A program made the translations under genes and the position numbers. A stretch of 34,167 nucleotides of DNA from Roseibacillus sp. (GTDB taxonomy: Bacteria > Verrucomicrobiota > Verrucomicrobiia > Verrucomicrobiales > Akkermansiaceae): contig JAQWTV010000169.1 in NCBI GenBank assembly GCA_029242545.1, positions 1 through 34,167 of the forward strand, in the 5' to 3' direction. A model generated the notes under the pieces. It ran no database searches. It was not told where the DNA came from and was given only the letters and a program-made list of their open reading frames with translations. Below are positions 25,198 to 33,658 of the stretch, in pieces. How positions within the stretch are numbered: position 1 is the stretch's first letter; each line of letters starts with the position of its first letter.

Positions 25198-25225
25198 TTG
25201 CCCCGGGCGGATTCTTCCCTAGGAT
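25198..25225 (+). promoter_or_regulatory. Candidate promoter for selD, giving a leaderless or nearly leaderless transcript
   Basis: TTGCCC at 25198-25203 and TAGGAT at 25220-25225 are 16 bases apart and each match the sigma-70 hexamers at four of six positions. Seven bases after the -10 element is the A of the selD ATG at 25232, so transcription could start at the start codon. No Shine-Dalgarno is present. Position and spacing are seen; function is inferred. Confidence 0.3.
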
Positions 25226-25231
25226 TTCGCC

Positions 25232-26281
25232 ATGTCCCGCGAAGAGATCAAGCGCCTGACCGAGCTGTCCTCCTGTGCGGGCTGAGCCTCCAAGCTCGGC
25301 CAAGCCGACCTGGCGCAGGTTCTGCGCGGGCTTACCCAGATCGAGAATGAGGCTCTCCTGGTGGGAGCCGCGTCCTCTGACGATGCCGCCGTCTACCGGC
25401 TCAGCGAAGACCTCGCCATGGTGCAAACCTTGGATTTCTTCACGCCTATTGTTGACGATCCCTATACTTACGGACAAATCGCGGCGGCCAACTCGCTCTC
25501 GGATGTCTACGCCATGGGCGGCCTCCCGGTCACGGCGATGAACGTGGTTGGCGTCCCCTTGGAGCATCTTTCTCTCGAGGACGTCAATCAGATCCTCAAG
25601 GGCGGCGCTGACAAGGTGGCAGAAGCCGGATGCGTCCTCGCGGGTGGACATACTGTTCAGAATCCCGAACCGCTCTATGGCCTCTCCGTCACCGGACTCG
25701 TTCACCCGGACCAGCTGATTACCAATTCGGGTGCGGAAGCAGGAGATCTGCTGATCCTTACCAAGCCCCTCGGCACTGGAATCCTGTCCACCGCTACGAA
25801 ACGAGGCGTGGATATCGGGGCCCTTTCCGACCAGTCCATCGCCCTGATGGCGACTCTCAATACCCCGGGCGCGGATCTGGCAAAAGCTGGACTGGTCCGG
25901 GGTGGGACCGATGTCACCGGTTTCGGTCTGCTTGGCCATCTTGGAGCAGTGGCGCGGGAGAGCGGAGTCACCGCAGTAGTTCGCAGCGGGAAGGTTCCCG
26001 TGATCGGCGACAAGGTTCTTGCCTTGATCGACGAGGGTTGCGTGCCGGGCGGAACCCGAGCCAACCTCGAGGCTTCATCTAGCACTTTATTTGCTAATGA
26101 CGTTTCAGAAGCGCTCAAGCTTCTTCTCGCCGACGCCCAAACCAGTGGCGGACTTCTCCTTTCCGTGCCTCCGGCGAACCTGGACCAGGCACTCACGCTT
26201 CTTAAGGAAAAAGGAGCTCCATGCGCGGAAGTGATCGGGGAAATGAAAGCCCGCAATGACCACGACATTGAGGTCCACTAG
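25232..26281 (+). CDS. selD: Selenide, water dikinase (selenophosphate synthetase) with in-frame UGA selenocysteine at residue 18
   Basis: 349 residues if the TGA at 25283-25285 is read as selenocysteine. The start MSREEIKRLTELSSCAG leads into U-A-S-K-L-G, matching the G-(C/U)-x-x-K-LG catalytic motif of SelD with Sec18 in place of Cys and the essential Lys at 21. The same frame then continues as normal SelD: SDDAAVYRLSEDLAMVQTLD, TYGQIAAANSLSDVYAMGG, AEAGCVLAGGHTVQNPEPLY, TKPLGTGILSTATKRG and GTDVTGFGLLGHLGAVA. SelD makes selenophosphate from selenide and ATP in the cytoplasm, the selenium donor for selenocysteine and selenouridine. Codon use and homology run unbroken across the TGA, which excludes a pseudogene reading. 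A hairpin suitable as a SECIS follows. Automatic calling would truncate the gene to an ATG or other start after the TGA. The next gene on the strand starts 48 bases later. Confidence 0.95.
25283..25327 (+). promoter_or_regulatory. UGA codon and candidate bacterial SECIS hairpin in selD
   Basis: After the UGA (25283-25285), GCGCAG at 25313-25318 pairs perfectly with CTGCGC at 25322-25327 around a GTT loop, so the apex carries the GGU sequence typical of bacterial SECIS elements. The loop G lies 34 bases after the UGA, within the 16-37 base range used in published bSECIS models. A second stem, TCGGC (25296-25300) with GCCGA (25304-25308), lies between but has no G in its loop. Confidence 0.65.
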
Positions 26282-26329
26282 GAGGAGGATCGCTCCCCTT
26301 CTTGCCAAACGCAGGATCAAGAGGCAGGC

Positions 26330-28489
26330 TTGAGCGTGGCCCTTTCCGGACCAGCGCGTTTACGGGTCGATGGCAGGTTTCTAGCCCTCGGGGACAAGCG
26401 CATATTTCTAAAAAGCGTTACCTTCGGGCCGTTTCCTTCCGACGCCGAGCTCGATCCTGCCACCGAATTCCCAAGGATTGCCGCATCCGGATTCAACTCC
26501 ATCCGGGTCTATACGGGCGCAACTCGGCACCTGCTCGACTGCGCACAAGAGAATGGTCTACAGGTTCTTGTCGGAATACCCTGGGAGTGGAGTCGGGACT
26601 TCCTGGCCGAACCCCGGCTCCGGGCCGAGGGAGAATTGCGATTATTGAGTTTTTTAAGAGAGCAGGGAACCCATCCCGCCCTTGGCGCATTGATAGTTGC
26701 TAACGAAATCCCATCAGACCTAGTGCGTTGGATGGGGCCATCACAAGTTCGACAAGCATTGGAGGACCTCATCGACCTCTGCCGGGAAGAGGCCCCGGAA
26801 CTTCTCATCGCCTACGCCAATTATCCCAGCACGGAATATCTCGAGCCCCGCAATGCGGACTTCAGCGCATTCAACGTCTACCTCGAGAATCGTGAATCGC
26901 AGGCCCTCTACCTCCCAAGGCTACAGAATATTGCGGGGGATCGCCCAATCCTCATCACCGAGTTCGGTCTCGATACTATTAGAAATCACGAAGATACCCA
27001 AGCTTCGCTGTTAACGGGACATCTCGAGGAGTGCCTCGCCGCGGGGGTAGCCGGCACCACTTTTTTCGCGTGGTCCGATCGCTGGGCAAGCCGGGGCGCC
27101 CGGATGGAAGACTGGGCCTTCGGGCTGACCCGGCGCGACAAAAGCGAGAAACCCGTTTTGGAGGCGCTCTGCAAAATTCTTCCAAAAATCTCTACCGCCC
27201 GTGTTACCACGCCTCTCAAGGATGACACCCCACGGATCTCGGTGGTCGTCTGCACACATAATGGAGCCGCCCATCTGGAATCCTGCCTGCGTGCCTGCTG
27301 CGCGCTGGATTATCCAGATTTCGAGGTTCTTGTTGTTGACGACGGGTCCACCGACCAGACCCCCGAGCTTGCTGCCCGTTTCCCGGAAGTCCGCTACCTC
27401 AGACAGGAACACGGAGGGCTTTCTAATGCCCGTAATTACGGAGCCGATGCGGCCACTGGAGAGCTCGTCGCCTACACAGACGATGACTGCCAGCCCGATG
27501 TCGATTGGCTCTTCTGGATAGCCCGTTGCTTTGATCACCCCAAGGCCGGAGCCGCCGGAGGCCCTAATCTCCCGCCCTCGCCGGAGAGCTTGCAGGAGGC
27601 TATTGTCGCCTCTGCTACAGGCGCCCCCTCCCATGTCCTCTCAGAGGACCTCCGGGCGGAGCATCTCCCAGGCTGTAACCTCGTCGTGCGCCGGAAAGCC
27701 TTGGAAGAAGTAGGGGGGTTTCAGCCTCAGTTCCTCGCTGCTGGAGACGATGTCGACCTCTGCTGGCGGCTCCTCGATCAGGGGTGGGAGCTGGTATTCG
27801 CGCCTCCAGCGTTCGTCTGGCATCGCAGGCGAACCTCCATCGTTCGATACCTCAAGCAGCAAAGTGGATATGGTCGTGCAGAAGCGTTGCTATTTGCCGT
27901 TCATCCCGGGAGATTCCGGAATGGGGGAATCCATTGGGAGGGCAGCGTCTACAGCGGGGGCCCAGTAAGTGCAGATACCAATTCCGTCATTTATTTCGGA
28001 TCGATGGGACAGGCGGGCTATCAGGGACTGGCCCATCACACCACCCCCCGCCGCCCGCTACACCGCCGTTTTAATTCGCCTGCCTCCCGAGGCCTGCTCA
28101 GGCTCTGTGATCTGCTCCAACCAATTGTCCGGGCCATTTCGCGTTGGCGCCATGGAGGTCCCGCTCCACAATTTTCCAGAGCGCGCGCGGGATATCGGCC
28201 TCGCGGCCTTGAGGGCGCGGACTGCTCGGAGATTTCTTTCCTCGGGCCCTCAGATACCGGACGCCACCAACTCCTTGACGCACTTAGAGAGGCCGGCTGG
28301 GCAGCCTGTGGGGACACCGATACATGGGATCTGAGGTCCGCACCCTTTCTTCTCCTGACCGCCGATGAACAGCGCGGCCTGGATCACACTCTGGTAAGGG
28401 CAAGACTCCGGCACCCACCTGCCCTGCGAAGGAACGGCATCTCCATAATTGAGGAAGCAGCTCGGCGTGTCGGTCTGGAAAAGCGCTGA
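26330..28489 (+). CDS. Fusion of a clan GH-A glycosidase-like domain and a family 2 glycosyltransferase
   Basis: 719 residues from a TTG at 26330 with GAGG five bases upstream; a GTG two codons later is the alternative. Residues about 8-285 form a TIM-barrel glycosidase-like domain: FLKSVTFGPFPSDAEL, the acid/base motif VANEIPSD (Asn125-Glu126) and the nucleophile motif ILITEFGLDT (Glu211), followed by FFAWSDRW. Residues about 300-540 are a GT2 domain: SVVVCTHNGAAHLESCL, VVDDGSTDQT (337-338), AYTDDDCQPD at 381-390 as the metal-binding DxD region, and AAGDDVDLCWRLLDQGW near 470-486. The last 180 residues are unassigned. There is no signal peptide and no transmembrane segment, so both domains are expected in the cytoplasm. 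The donor, acceptor and hydrolysed glycan are unknown. It sits between selD and queA on the same strand. Confidence 0.85.
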   Translation: MSVALSGPARLRVDGRFLALGDKRIFLKSVTFGPFPSDAELDPATEFPRIAASGFNSIRVYTGATRHLLDCAQENGLQVLVGIPWEWSRDFLAEPRLRAEGELRLLSFLREQGTHPALGALIVANEIPSDLVRWMGPSQVRQALEDLIDLCREEAPELLIAYANYPSTEYLEPRNADFSAFNVYLENRESQALYLPRLQNIAGDRPILITEFGLDTIRNHEDTQASLLTGHLEECLAAGVAGTTFFAWSDRWASRGARMEDWAFGLTRRDKSEKPVLEALCKILPKISTARVTTPLKDDTPRISVVVCTHNGAAHLESCLRACCALDYPDFEVLVVDDGSTDQTPELAARFPEVRYLRQEHGGLSNARNYGADAATGELVAYTDDDCQPDVDWLFWIARCFDHPKAGAAGGPNLPPSPESLQEAIVASATGAPSHVLSEDLRAEHLPGCNLVVRRKALEEVGGFQPQFLAAGDDVDLCWRLLDQGWELVFAPPAFVWHRRRTSIVRYLKQQSGYGRAEALLFAVHPGRFRNGGIHWEGSVYSGGPVSADTNSVIYFGSMGQAGYQGLAHHTTPRRPLHRRFNSPASRGLLRLCDLLQPIVRAISRWRHGGPAPQFSRARAGYRPRGLEGADCSEISFLGPSDTGRHQLLDALREAGWAACGDTDTWDLRSAPFLLLTADEQRGLDHTLVRARLRHPPALRRNGISIIEEAARRVGLEKR

Positions 28490-28570
28490 AAGGGCTTGCA
28501 GGCCCCTGCGGTAAATTTTGCCTGTGACAGGCGTCCCAATTGACAAAGATCTCTCAACTTCTGATTTCCC

Positions 28571-29542
28571 GTGCGCACCGAAGACTTTGATTACGACCTC
28601 CCCTCGGAGCTCGTCGCTTCCCACCCTTTAGCAGAGCGATCCGCCTCCCGGATGATGGTGGTCAACCGGCAAGAGGGCACCATTGAGCATTGCCGTTTCT
28701 GCGACATTCGTACCTTCGTCCAGAAAAACGACCTCTTCGTTTTCAACGACACCCGGGTTGTCCCAGCTCGATTCTTTTCCAATGATAAGCGCATCGAGTT
28801 GCTTCGGGTGGACTACGCGGACCCCCTCCACTGGCGCTGTCTCGTGCGCCCAGGCAAGCGGATGAAGGTGGGTCGTAGTCTGGAAGTGGGCTCATCCCTC
28901 GGGACGGTAACCGGAATTGACGAACTCGGTTACCGCCTCATCACCTGGGACCAGCCCGTGGACGAAAATATCCATGGCGAGCTGGCTCTCCCCCCCTATA
29001 TGGAACGGGGAGAAGAACCCTCCGATAGCGAGCGCTACCAGACCGTCTATGCCAAACAGGAGGGCGCGGTAGCAGCCCCCACCGCCGGACTGCACTTTAC
29101 TCCAGACTTGGTCGCCTCCCTGCCCCATGCCTTCCTGACGCTTCATGTTGGCCCGGGTACGTTCCGGCCAGTACAGGTTGACGACCCTTCGAAACACCGA
29201 ATGCATGAAGAGGCCTTCGAGCTGGGAGCCGCTTCTGCAGAACAAATCAATCAGGCCGAAAGAGTGATCTCGGTCGGCACAACGGTGACTCGCGTCCTTG
29301 AGCACCTTGGGCGCAATGGCCCTCTCCTTGCTGGCCAGGGGCACACCGATATCTTCATCTATCCCCCCTACGAATTCCAGATCGTCGACGCCCTCCTCAC
29401 CAACTTCCACCTTCCGAAAAGCACCCTGCTCATGTTGGTCAGCGCCTTCGCGAACCGAGCCCTGATCATGGAAGCCTACGAACAAGCGGTCCGCGAACGT
29501 TACCGGTTTTTCAGCTACGGCGACTGCATGCTGATCCTTTGA
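28571..29542 (+). CDS. queA: S-adenosylmethionine:tRNA ribosyltransferase-isomerase
   Basis: 323 residues from a GTG at 28571, where the family start (xTEDFDYDLPSELVASHPL) begins. QueA transfers and isomerises the ribosyl part of S-adenosylmethionine onto preQ1 at tRNA position 34 to form epoxyqueuosine. Recognised signatures are FVFNDTRVVPAR near 57-68, GAVAAPTAGLHFTPDL near 165-180, LHVGPGTFRPVQVDD, LGRNGPLLAGQGHTDIFIYP and LLTNFHLPKSTLLMLVSAFA. It is about 20 residues shorter than most members, mainly in the middle region, but all core blocks are present. No other queuosine gene and no preQ1 riboswitch is seen nearby. It lies 81 bases after the GH/GT2 fusion and may be read from the same transcript. 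Confidence 0.95.
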   Translation: MRTEDFDYDLPSELVASHPLAERSASRMMVVNRQEGTIEHCRFCDIRTFVQKNDLFVFNDTRVVPARFFSNDKRIELLRVDYADPLHWRCLVRPGKRMKVGRSLEVGSSLGTVTGIDELGYRLITWDQPVDENIHGELALPPYMERGEEPSDSERYQTVYAKQEGAVAAPTAGLHFTPDLVASLPHAFLTLHVGPGTFRPVQVDDPSKHRMHEEAFELGAASAEQINQAERVISVGTTVTRVLEHLGRNGPLLAGQGHTDIFIYPPYEFQIVDALLTNFHLPKSTLLMLVSAFANRALIMEAYEQAVRERYRFFSYGDCMLIL

Positions 29543-29896
29543 GGTATCTCTCGAAGCAGCGGACGAAGCTTCCGGCCGAATTGGTGGGCGGGGCCACTAT
29601 CCTGCCAGGCTCAAAGAATTGAGGCAGTCTTCACAACGGGTGAGATCGCAGAGGCCTAGGTTCTAAGTCTTGTTTTTATGCAGAGCCTTGGATCTCACTC
29701 CGTTGATTAACTGCCTGTTACTCTTCCTACCGTGAGGCCGCGGCCTGATTTTTTCTTTTCATCAGATTTGCCCAAAACGGACTCTCCCTCCGCACAGGCG
29801 CAAGTTCTCTCCTTACCTTTATGCGAATCCCACGAATGCTCATCTTCGGTAACGATGGCGACTTTGGGGCGGGCCGTCCCAGATCCTGGCTGATTA
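29543..29896. other. Gene-poor stretch between queA and a minus-strand membrane protein
   Basis: No convincing gene in either direction. A 35-codon plus-strand frame beginning ATGCGAATCCC at 29821 has no recognisable content. The only structured element I see is the palindrome with a T-run at 29735-29756. Confidence 0.5.
29735..29756 (+). terminator. GC-rich palindrome followed by a T-run, weak terminator candidate
   Basis: AGGCCGCGGCCT (29735-29746) is a perfect palindrome, able to fold as a 4-base-pair stem with a CGCG loop, followed by GATTTTTTC. It is about 190 bases after queA, the nearest upstream plus-strand gene. The stem is short, so confidence is low. Confidence 0.3.
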
Positions 29897-30454
29897 CTAT
29901 TCCTCCTGATCGCTCTTTTCAGGCCTAGCCTTCCCCGGCGGCTCTACCGGATCTTCAGATTGATCAAGGATCCGAAACCGGAACAGGAAAAGGGCTCCGG
30001 AGAAGATGAGCGCGACGACCACTGTCCCCATCACCGGGGACATCCACTCTTGTGGTCCAGAGCCCAGGGAACGCAGAACAAGGAGGGCTCCAGCAGCCAC
30101 GAGGATGCCGATCAAAAAGGACAGCGAGAAGGACCGCGGCTTCCCCTTCCACCTCCTGTAGATGCAGCCGGCAATGAACATGAGAACCATCACCAGGAAC
30201 AGCAATAGAAAGAGGGGGAAGATGACCCCGATTGCCCCTTCCCCAAAGAGCAGCGCCACCGGGATTACCCCCACGAAAAACATCAGAAAGATGGTAGGCC
30301 AGCACCCGGTCCGGAGCGGGGTGTGAGGCCGGGGTGCCCCGCAATGCACACACGGCACGCGACCTGCCCCCATGAGCCCATTGAAGAGGGTCATTTGCCC
30401 ACATTTCTCGCAAGGCATTTCCTTGGGGACGTCCGGCTCTGTCCAAAGGCTCAT
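29897..30454 (-). CDS. Small membrane protein with N-terminal zinc ribbon, function unknown
   Basis: 185 residues from an ATG at 30454. A zinc ribbon-like pattern is seen first: Cys15-x2-Cys18 (CEKCGQ) and Cys35-x2-Cys38 (CVHCGA). Four hydrophobic stretches follow, about 51-70, 76-98, 112-130 and 142-160, with a positively charged loop YRRWKGKPRS between the second and third. The C-terminus is charged and acidic. This is probably an inner-membrane protein with a cytoplasmic metal-binding head. I do not recognise a family with a known function. It is divergent from the S41 peptidase at 30662 with about 200 bases between starts, and has no operon partner in the window. Confidence 0.75.
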   Translation of the reverse strand: MSLWTEPDVPKEMPCEKCGQMTLFNGLMGAGRVPCVHCGAPRPHTPLRTGCWPTIFLMFFVGVIPVALLFGEGAIGVIFPLFLLLFLVMVLMFIAGCIYRRWKGKPRSFSLSFLIGILVAAGALLVLRSLGSGPQEWMSPVMGTVVVALIFSGALFLFRFRILDQSEDPVEPPGKARPEKSDQEE

Positions 30455-30646
30455 GATCTTCTTTTTTGGGGTAAGGATGCGATTAAAGCCACGTCCTTAA
30501 CTTGGTGCGAACTTTTATCCTGACAGCGAGCAGGGCTTTCCTCTTCGGGCCTTGTCCTCAGCCTCGGAGTTCCAGATTTGTGCCCCTTCGCTGAACCCAA
30601 GCAACTTTACCCCTAATTTGACCTGTTCTCTACAGGCTTCCCTGCT

Positions 30647-30660
30647 CTAGCGTGCGCTAG
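30647..30660. repeat. Perfect inverted repeat immediately before the S41 peptidase start
   Basis: CTAGCG (30647-30652), TG, CGCTAG (30655-30660) ends one base before the ATG at 30662. In mRNA it would form a 6-base-pair hairpin next to the start codon, and in DNA it could be a protein-binding site. There is no Shine-Dalgarno in this leader. The sequence is certain; a role is inferred. Confidence 0.45.
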
Positions 30661-30661
30661 G

Positions 30662-32962
30662 ATGAAAGCGGCCAAGTTTGTAATTTCCTGCCTGTGGATC
30701 GCAGTCGGGCTCACCAGCGCAGAGACAAGCCTTGTTCCCCCAGGGGGAGAGACCACATGGCGCTACCTCGACGGTAAGGCCGTTCCGGGGGAGGGCTGGT
30801 CCGCTCCGGGGTTTGACGACTCGGAATGGAAAAAGGGCCGCGCCCCTCTGGGCTACGGAAAGGATGGCGTGGAGACCCTCATCCAGTTCGGCGCGAACGC
30901 AGAAAAAAAGCCCCTCACCGTTTATTTTCGTACTACTTTCCAAGGCCCTTCAAAGGAAAAGAGCGAGTTTGCAGAACTAGGGCTCATCGTGTCCTACGAC
31001 GATGGAGTGGCCGTCTATCTTAACGGCGAGGAAGTGGCGCGGGGCAACCTTGAGGAGGGTCAGCTGACGCCGGAGAGTGCGGCCATCAGGGCCGTCAGGG
31101 AAAGCGGCGAACTTGTCACCACCATCCCGGCGGGCTCCCTCAAGTATGGGGCCCTCAACACCCTCGCCGTGGAGGTTCATCAAGCCGGCCCGACCAGCAG
31201 CGATCTCTACCTTGATCTCAAGCTCTCCGGACTCCAGGAAGACGAGAAGCCCGTCCTCGACCCCTACCGAGAAGGAATGCGTGCCCTCCAGCGCGGTGAT
31301 GCCGAGGAAGGATCCCGCCTGCTTTCCCAGATGTCGCCGGGCCACCCCGAGTATGCCCGCGCCATGGCAATGCTTGGCTGGCAAGTGTTTGCAGAGGGAC
31401 TAGGGGAGCCGAAACGCGGCTTACCGTTCGTCAAAAAAGCCTACGAGGTGGCGCCCACGGACCGCCAGGTAGTGCGCTCCTACATCAAAACCCATATTCT
31501 CTCTGGTGTGCTCTTCGACCCGACAGCTATCGCGCGGGAGCGTAAGGACACAGTCATCGATGAGCACAAATTCCTTGTCTCCAAACCAAAACTCAGAGAG
31601 TCAGAGCTCATTTCCCGCGCGGATTTAGAGGCAGACCTCGACTATCTGGAGCATGTACTGGTGAAGTGTTTCTCCTATTTGGAGCTCCGGCCCGTAGACT
31701 ACCGGGGAGCGCTTGACGCCATTCGGGGCTCCCTTGACGAGGAGACCTCCCTTAACCAGTTCCGGCTTCAGCTGGCCAAGCTCATCAGCCTCTTCTGTGA
31801 CGGGCACGCCCGCTTAGCCTCTCCCCCTTCCCAGTATATGCCCCGCGGCTATGCCCCCTTCGTGGCCGGCAGCTACAAGGACCGGGTTTACCTTGCCGAT
31901 GGAGAGAGCTTCCTCGACCCAAAGCATCCTTACGTCACCTCGATCGATGGGCGCCCAATAGCGGAATGGTTGGAAGTCGCGTCCTATACTGTAGTGAAGG
32001 AGTCTCCCCAATGGAGGCTGCGCCAGTCCCTTCAGATGCTCAGCTATGTGAATTATATTCGCGCGGAATTAGGACTTCCCGCGAAGGACACGATTCAACT
32101 CGAACTTGAATCAAAAAACCGGAAAAGCTCCCGCAAGATGGAAGTGGAGGTAGCTCGGCGGCCCCAGAGAGAGGCCGAGTTCCCAAAGGGAGACAGCCGC
32201 AGGATCAACGAGGTCGGGTATATCAGGCTTCCTCAGATGACCGGAAGCAGCCGCTTTCTCACACAACTCAACCGATTGATGGGACAGTTCAAGGACACCA
32301 AGGGAATGATCATTGATGTTCGAGGTAACCCCGGAGGTTCCAAGAACATCCTTTTGACACTCATGCCCTATTTTCTGAAACCCGGCAGCCCCATGCGTAT
32401 CATTGAATTTTCGGCCTATCGGAAGCCGATGGAGCTCCCTGGGCCCATGCCAGACGGATTCAATATGTCCAGCATGTCTGCCCAACCGGTGACCTCGTCT
32501 CACTGGAAAACAGAAGAGCAGCGAAAATACATCGGGGACGCGATTAAGGCGTTCAAGCCCACGTGGGCTCTGCCGGAGGGGAAATTCAGCGACCTCTATG
32601 TCCTTGCCTTCGACTCCACTATGAACTCCGAAGCCTACTACTACGAAAAGCCTCTGATCATCCTTCAGGATAGCGGCTCATTCAGCGCCAGCGATATTTT
32701 CTTGGGTGGATTCAAGGGCCTGCCGAACACAACCCTGATGGGCACGGCAAGCGGAGGAGGCAACGGCTGGATGGACAGCTACACCCTTCCAAACACCGAG
32801 CTGGAGGTGGTCCTTTGTCAGACCGCAAAATTCCGACCATCCGGAGAACCGTTTGATGGCCTAGGCGTTCCTCCGGACGTCGTGATGGAAGCCACCCCCC
32901 GGGACCGGATGGGGAAATCCGATAGCGTCCTGGATGCCGCACTCCTGCGCCTGACCAAGTAG
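30662..32962 (+). CDS. Secreted S41-family peptidase with N-terminal beta-sandwich domain
   Basis: 766 residues. Signal peptide MKAAKFVISCLWIAVGLTSA is followed at about 30-195 by a beta-sandwich domain: TTWRYLDGKAVPGEGW, FDDSEWKKGRAPLGYG, VYFRTTFQGP, YDDGVAVYLNGEEVARGN and LAVEVHQAGPTSSDLYLDL. Residues about 200-280 look like TPR-type helices (REGMRALQRGDAEEGSRLL). The C-terminal domain from about 320 is S41-like: LISLFCDGHARL, VGYIRLPQM, IIDVRGNPGGSKN at 551-562, and ILQDSGSFSASDIFLGGF with the likely catalytic Ser near 675, then LMGTASGGGNG and GLGVPPDVVME. Such proteases act outside the cytoplasm, often on C-termini or damaged proteins; the substrate is unknown. The general-base Lys of Tsp-type enzymes is not apparent, so it is closer to the other S41 branch. 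The palindrome at 30647-30660 abuts its start. Confidence 0.87.
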   Translation: MKAAKFVISCLWIAVGLTSAETSLVPPGGETTWRYLDGKAVPGEGWSAPGFDDSEWKKGRAPLGYGKDGVETLIQFGANAEKKPLTVYFRTTFQGPSKEKSEFAELGLIVSYDDGVAVYLNGEEVARGNLEEGQLTPESAAIRAVRESGELVTTIPAGSLKYGALNTLAVEVHQAGPTSSDLYLDLKLSGLQEDEKPVLDPYREGMRALQRGDAEEGSRLLSQMSPGHPEYARAMAMLGWQVFAEGLGEPKRGLPFVKKAYEVAPTDRQVVRSYIKTHILSGVLFDPTAIARERKDTVIDEHKFLVSKPKLRESELISRADLEADLDYLEHVLVKCFSYLELRPVDYRGALDAIRGSLDEETSLNQFRLQLAKLISLFCDGHARLASPPSQYMPRGYAPFVAGSYKDRVYLADGESFLDPKHPYVTSIDGRPIAEWLEVASYTVVKESPQWRLRQSLQMLSYVNYIRAELGLPAKDTIQLELESKNRKSSRKMEVEVARRPQREAEFPKGDSRRINEVGYIRLPQMTGSSRFLTQLNRLMGQFKDTKGMIIDVRGNPGGSKNILLTLMPYFLKPGSPMRIIEFSAYRKPMELPGPMPDGFNMSSMSAQPVTSSHWKTEEQRKYIGDAIKAFKPTWALPEGKFSDLYVLAFDSTMNSEAYYYEKPLIILQDSGSFSASDIFLGGFKGLPNTTLMGTASGGGNGWMDSYTLPNTELEVVLCQTAKFRPSGEPFDGLGVPPDVVMEATPRDRMGKSDSVLDAALLRLTK

Positions 32963-32992
32963 GCGATCTTCAGCAAAGCGCCGAAGGATGCC

Positions 32993-33658
32993 CTAGAGCT
33001 TCAGTCGGATCCCGAGCACCACGTGCTTCTTCATCTCGATCTGGGTGTCCCCGCCAAACTGCCTTTCATAGCTGAGGATAACGGAACAGTCCTCACTCAT
33101 GCGGTATCCAGCAATCACCTCGAAGAGGTCCGAGTGCTTCTCGGGGAGATCGGTCGAAAGCCCTCGGTCGCGAAAATTGGTTGAGGTATCGAGTGCGAAG
33201 ACCCGCGAGTAATTTGCCCCGAAGAACCAAGAGCCCCGTTCCCAGCACAGCCCTGCATTGGTGAGGATGGCATCGGTTTCAACGCTCCGCGCGAGGAGGT
33301 TCTGCCAAGTGTAGCCCCCGAGCACGTGCAGCGAAAGATCCGCGGTGAGGTCGAACTTCCGGTCAAGAGTGAGCCGGAAGTTCTGGTAAATATCAAAATC
33401 CGCAACCTCGTATCTGCCGTTGAGACTGAGGTCATCGGTATAGTTGTAGCCCACAGCGACCAAAAACCCCTCGCCATCGGCGGCAAGGCCAGTTCCCACG
33501 ACCTCCCCCAACCCATGAATGATACCGATGGTGGTATGAAACTCCCCCGAGCTCTCATTCGATCCGATTTCCGCTTGGCCGACACTGGCGCCAAGACCAA
33601 GGACAAGGGCCACAAGGGCAGGTTTAATAGTTCTCACAACGGAAAGCGTAGTCCTCAT
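32993..33658 (-). CDS. Outer-membrane beta-barrel-like protein, function unknown
   Basis: 221 residues from the ATG at 33658, which opens a clean signal peptide (MRTTLSVVRTIKPALVALVL, cleavage likely after SVGQA). A longer TTG or other start at 33691 would put 11 residues ahead of it. The mature part is made of alternating amphipathic strands such as GEGFLVAVGYNYTDDLSLNG, YEVADFDIYQNFRLTLDRKF, LSLHVLGGYTWQNL, WFFGANYSRVFALDTS and DLFEVIAGYRMSEDCSVILS, the pattern of a small porin-like or autotransporter-like barrel. No specific family is recognised. It is convergent with the S41 peptidase, with 30 bases between stops. Confidence 0.7.
   Translation of the reverse strand: MRTTLSVVRTIKPALVALVLGLGASVGQAEIGSNESSGEFHTTIGIIHGLGEVVGTGLAADGEGFLVAVGYNYTDDLSLNGRYEVADFDIYQNFRLTLDRKFDLTADLSLHVLGGYTWQNLLARSVETDAILTNAGLCWERGSWFFGANYSRVFALDTSTNFRDRGLSTDLPEKHSDLFEVIAGYRMSEDCSVILSYERQFGGDTQIEMKKHVVLGIRLKL

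Noticed and set aside
25166..25939. 257-residue minus-strand frame opposite selD, and a plus-strand start at 25361
   Set aside because: The minus-strand frame is a shadow. The start at 25361 is an artefact of treating the UGA at 25283 as a stop, since the SelD N-terminus with the catalytic motif lies before it.
28490..28570. Possible preQ1 riboswitch before queA
   Set aside because: A small stem (GCCTG-TGA-CAGGC) is present, but no preQ1 aptamer consensus could be matched and queA follows closely on the previous gene.
29821..29928. 35-codon plus-strand frame between queA and the membrane protein
   Set aside because: Too short, no recognisable family, and it runs into the end of the minus-strand gene.
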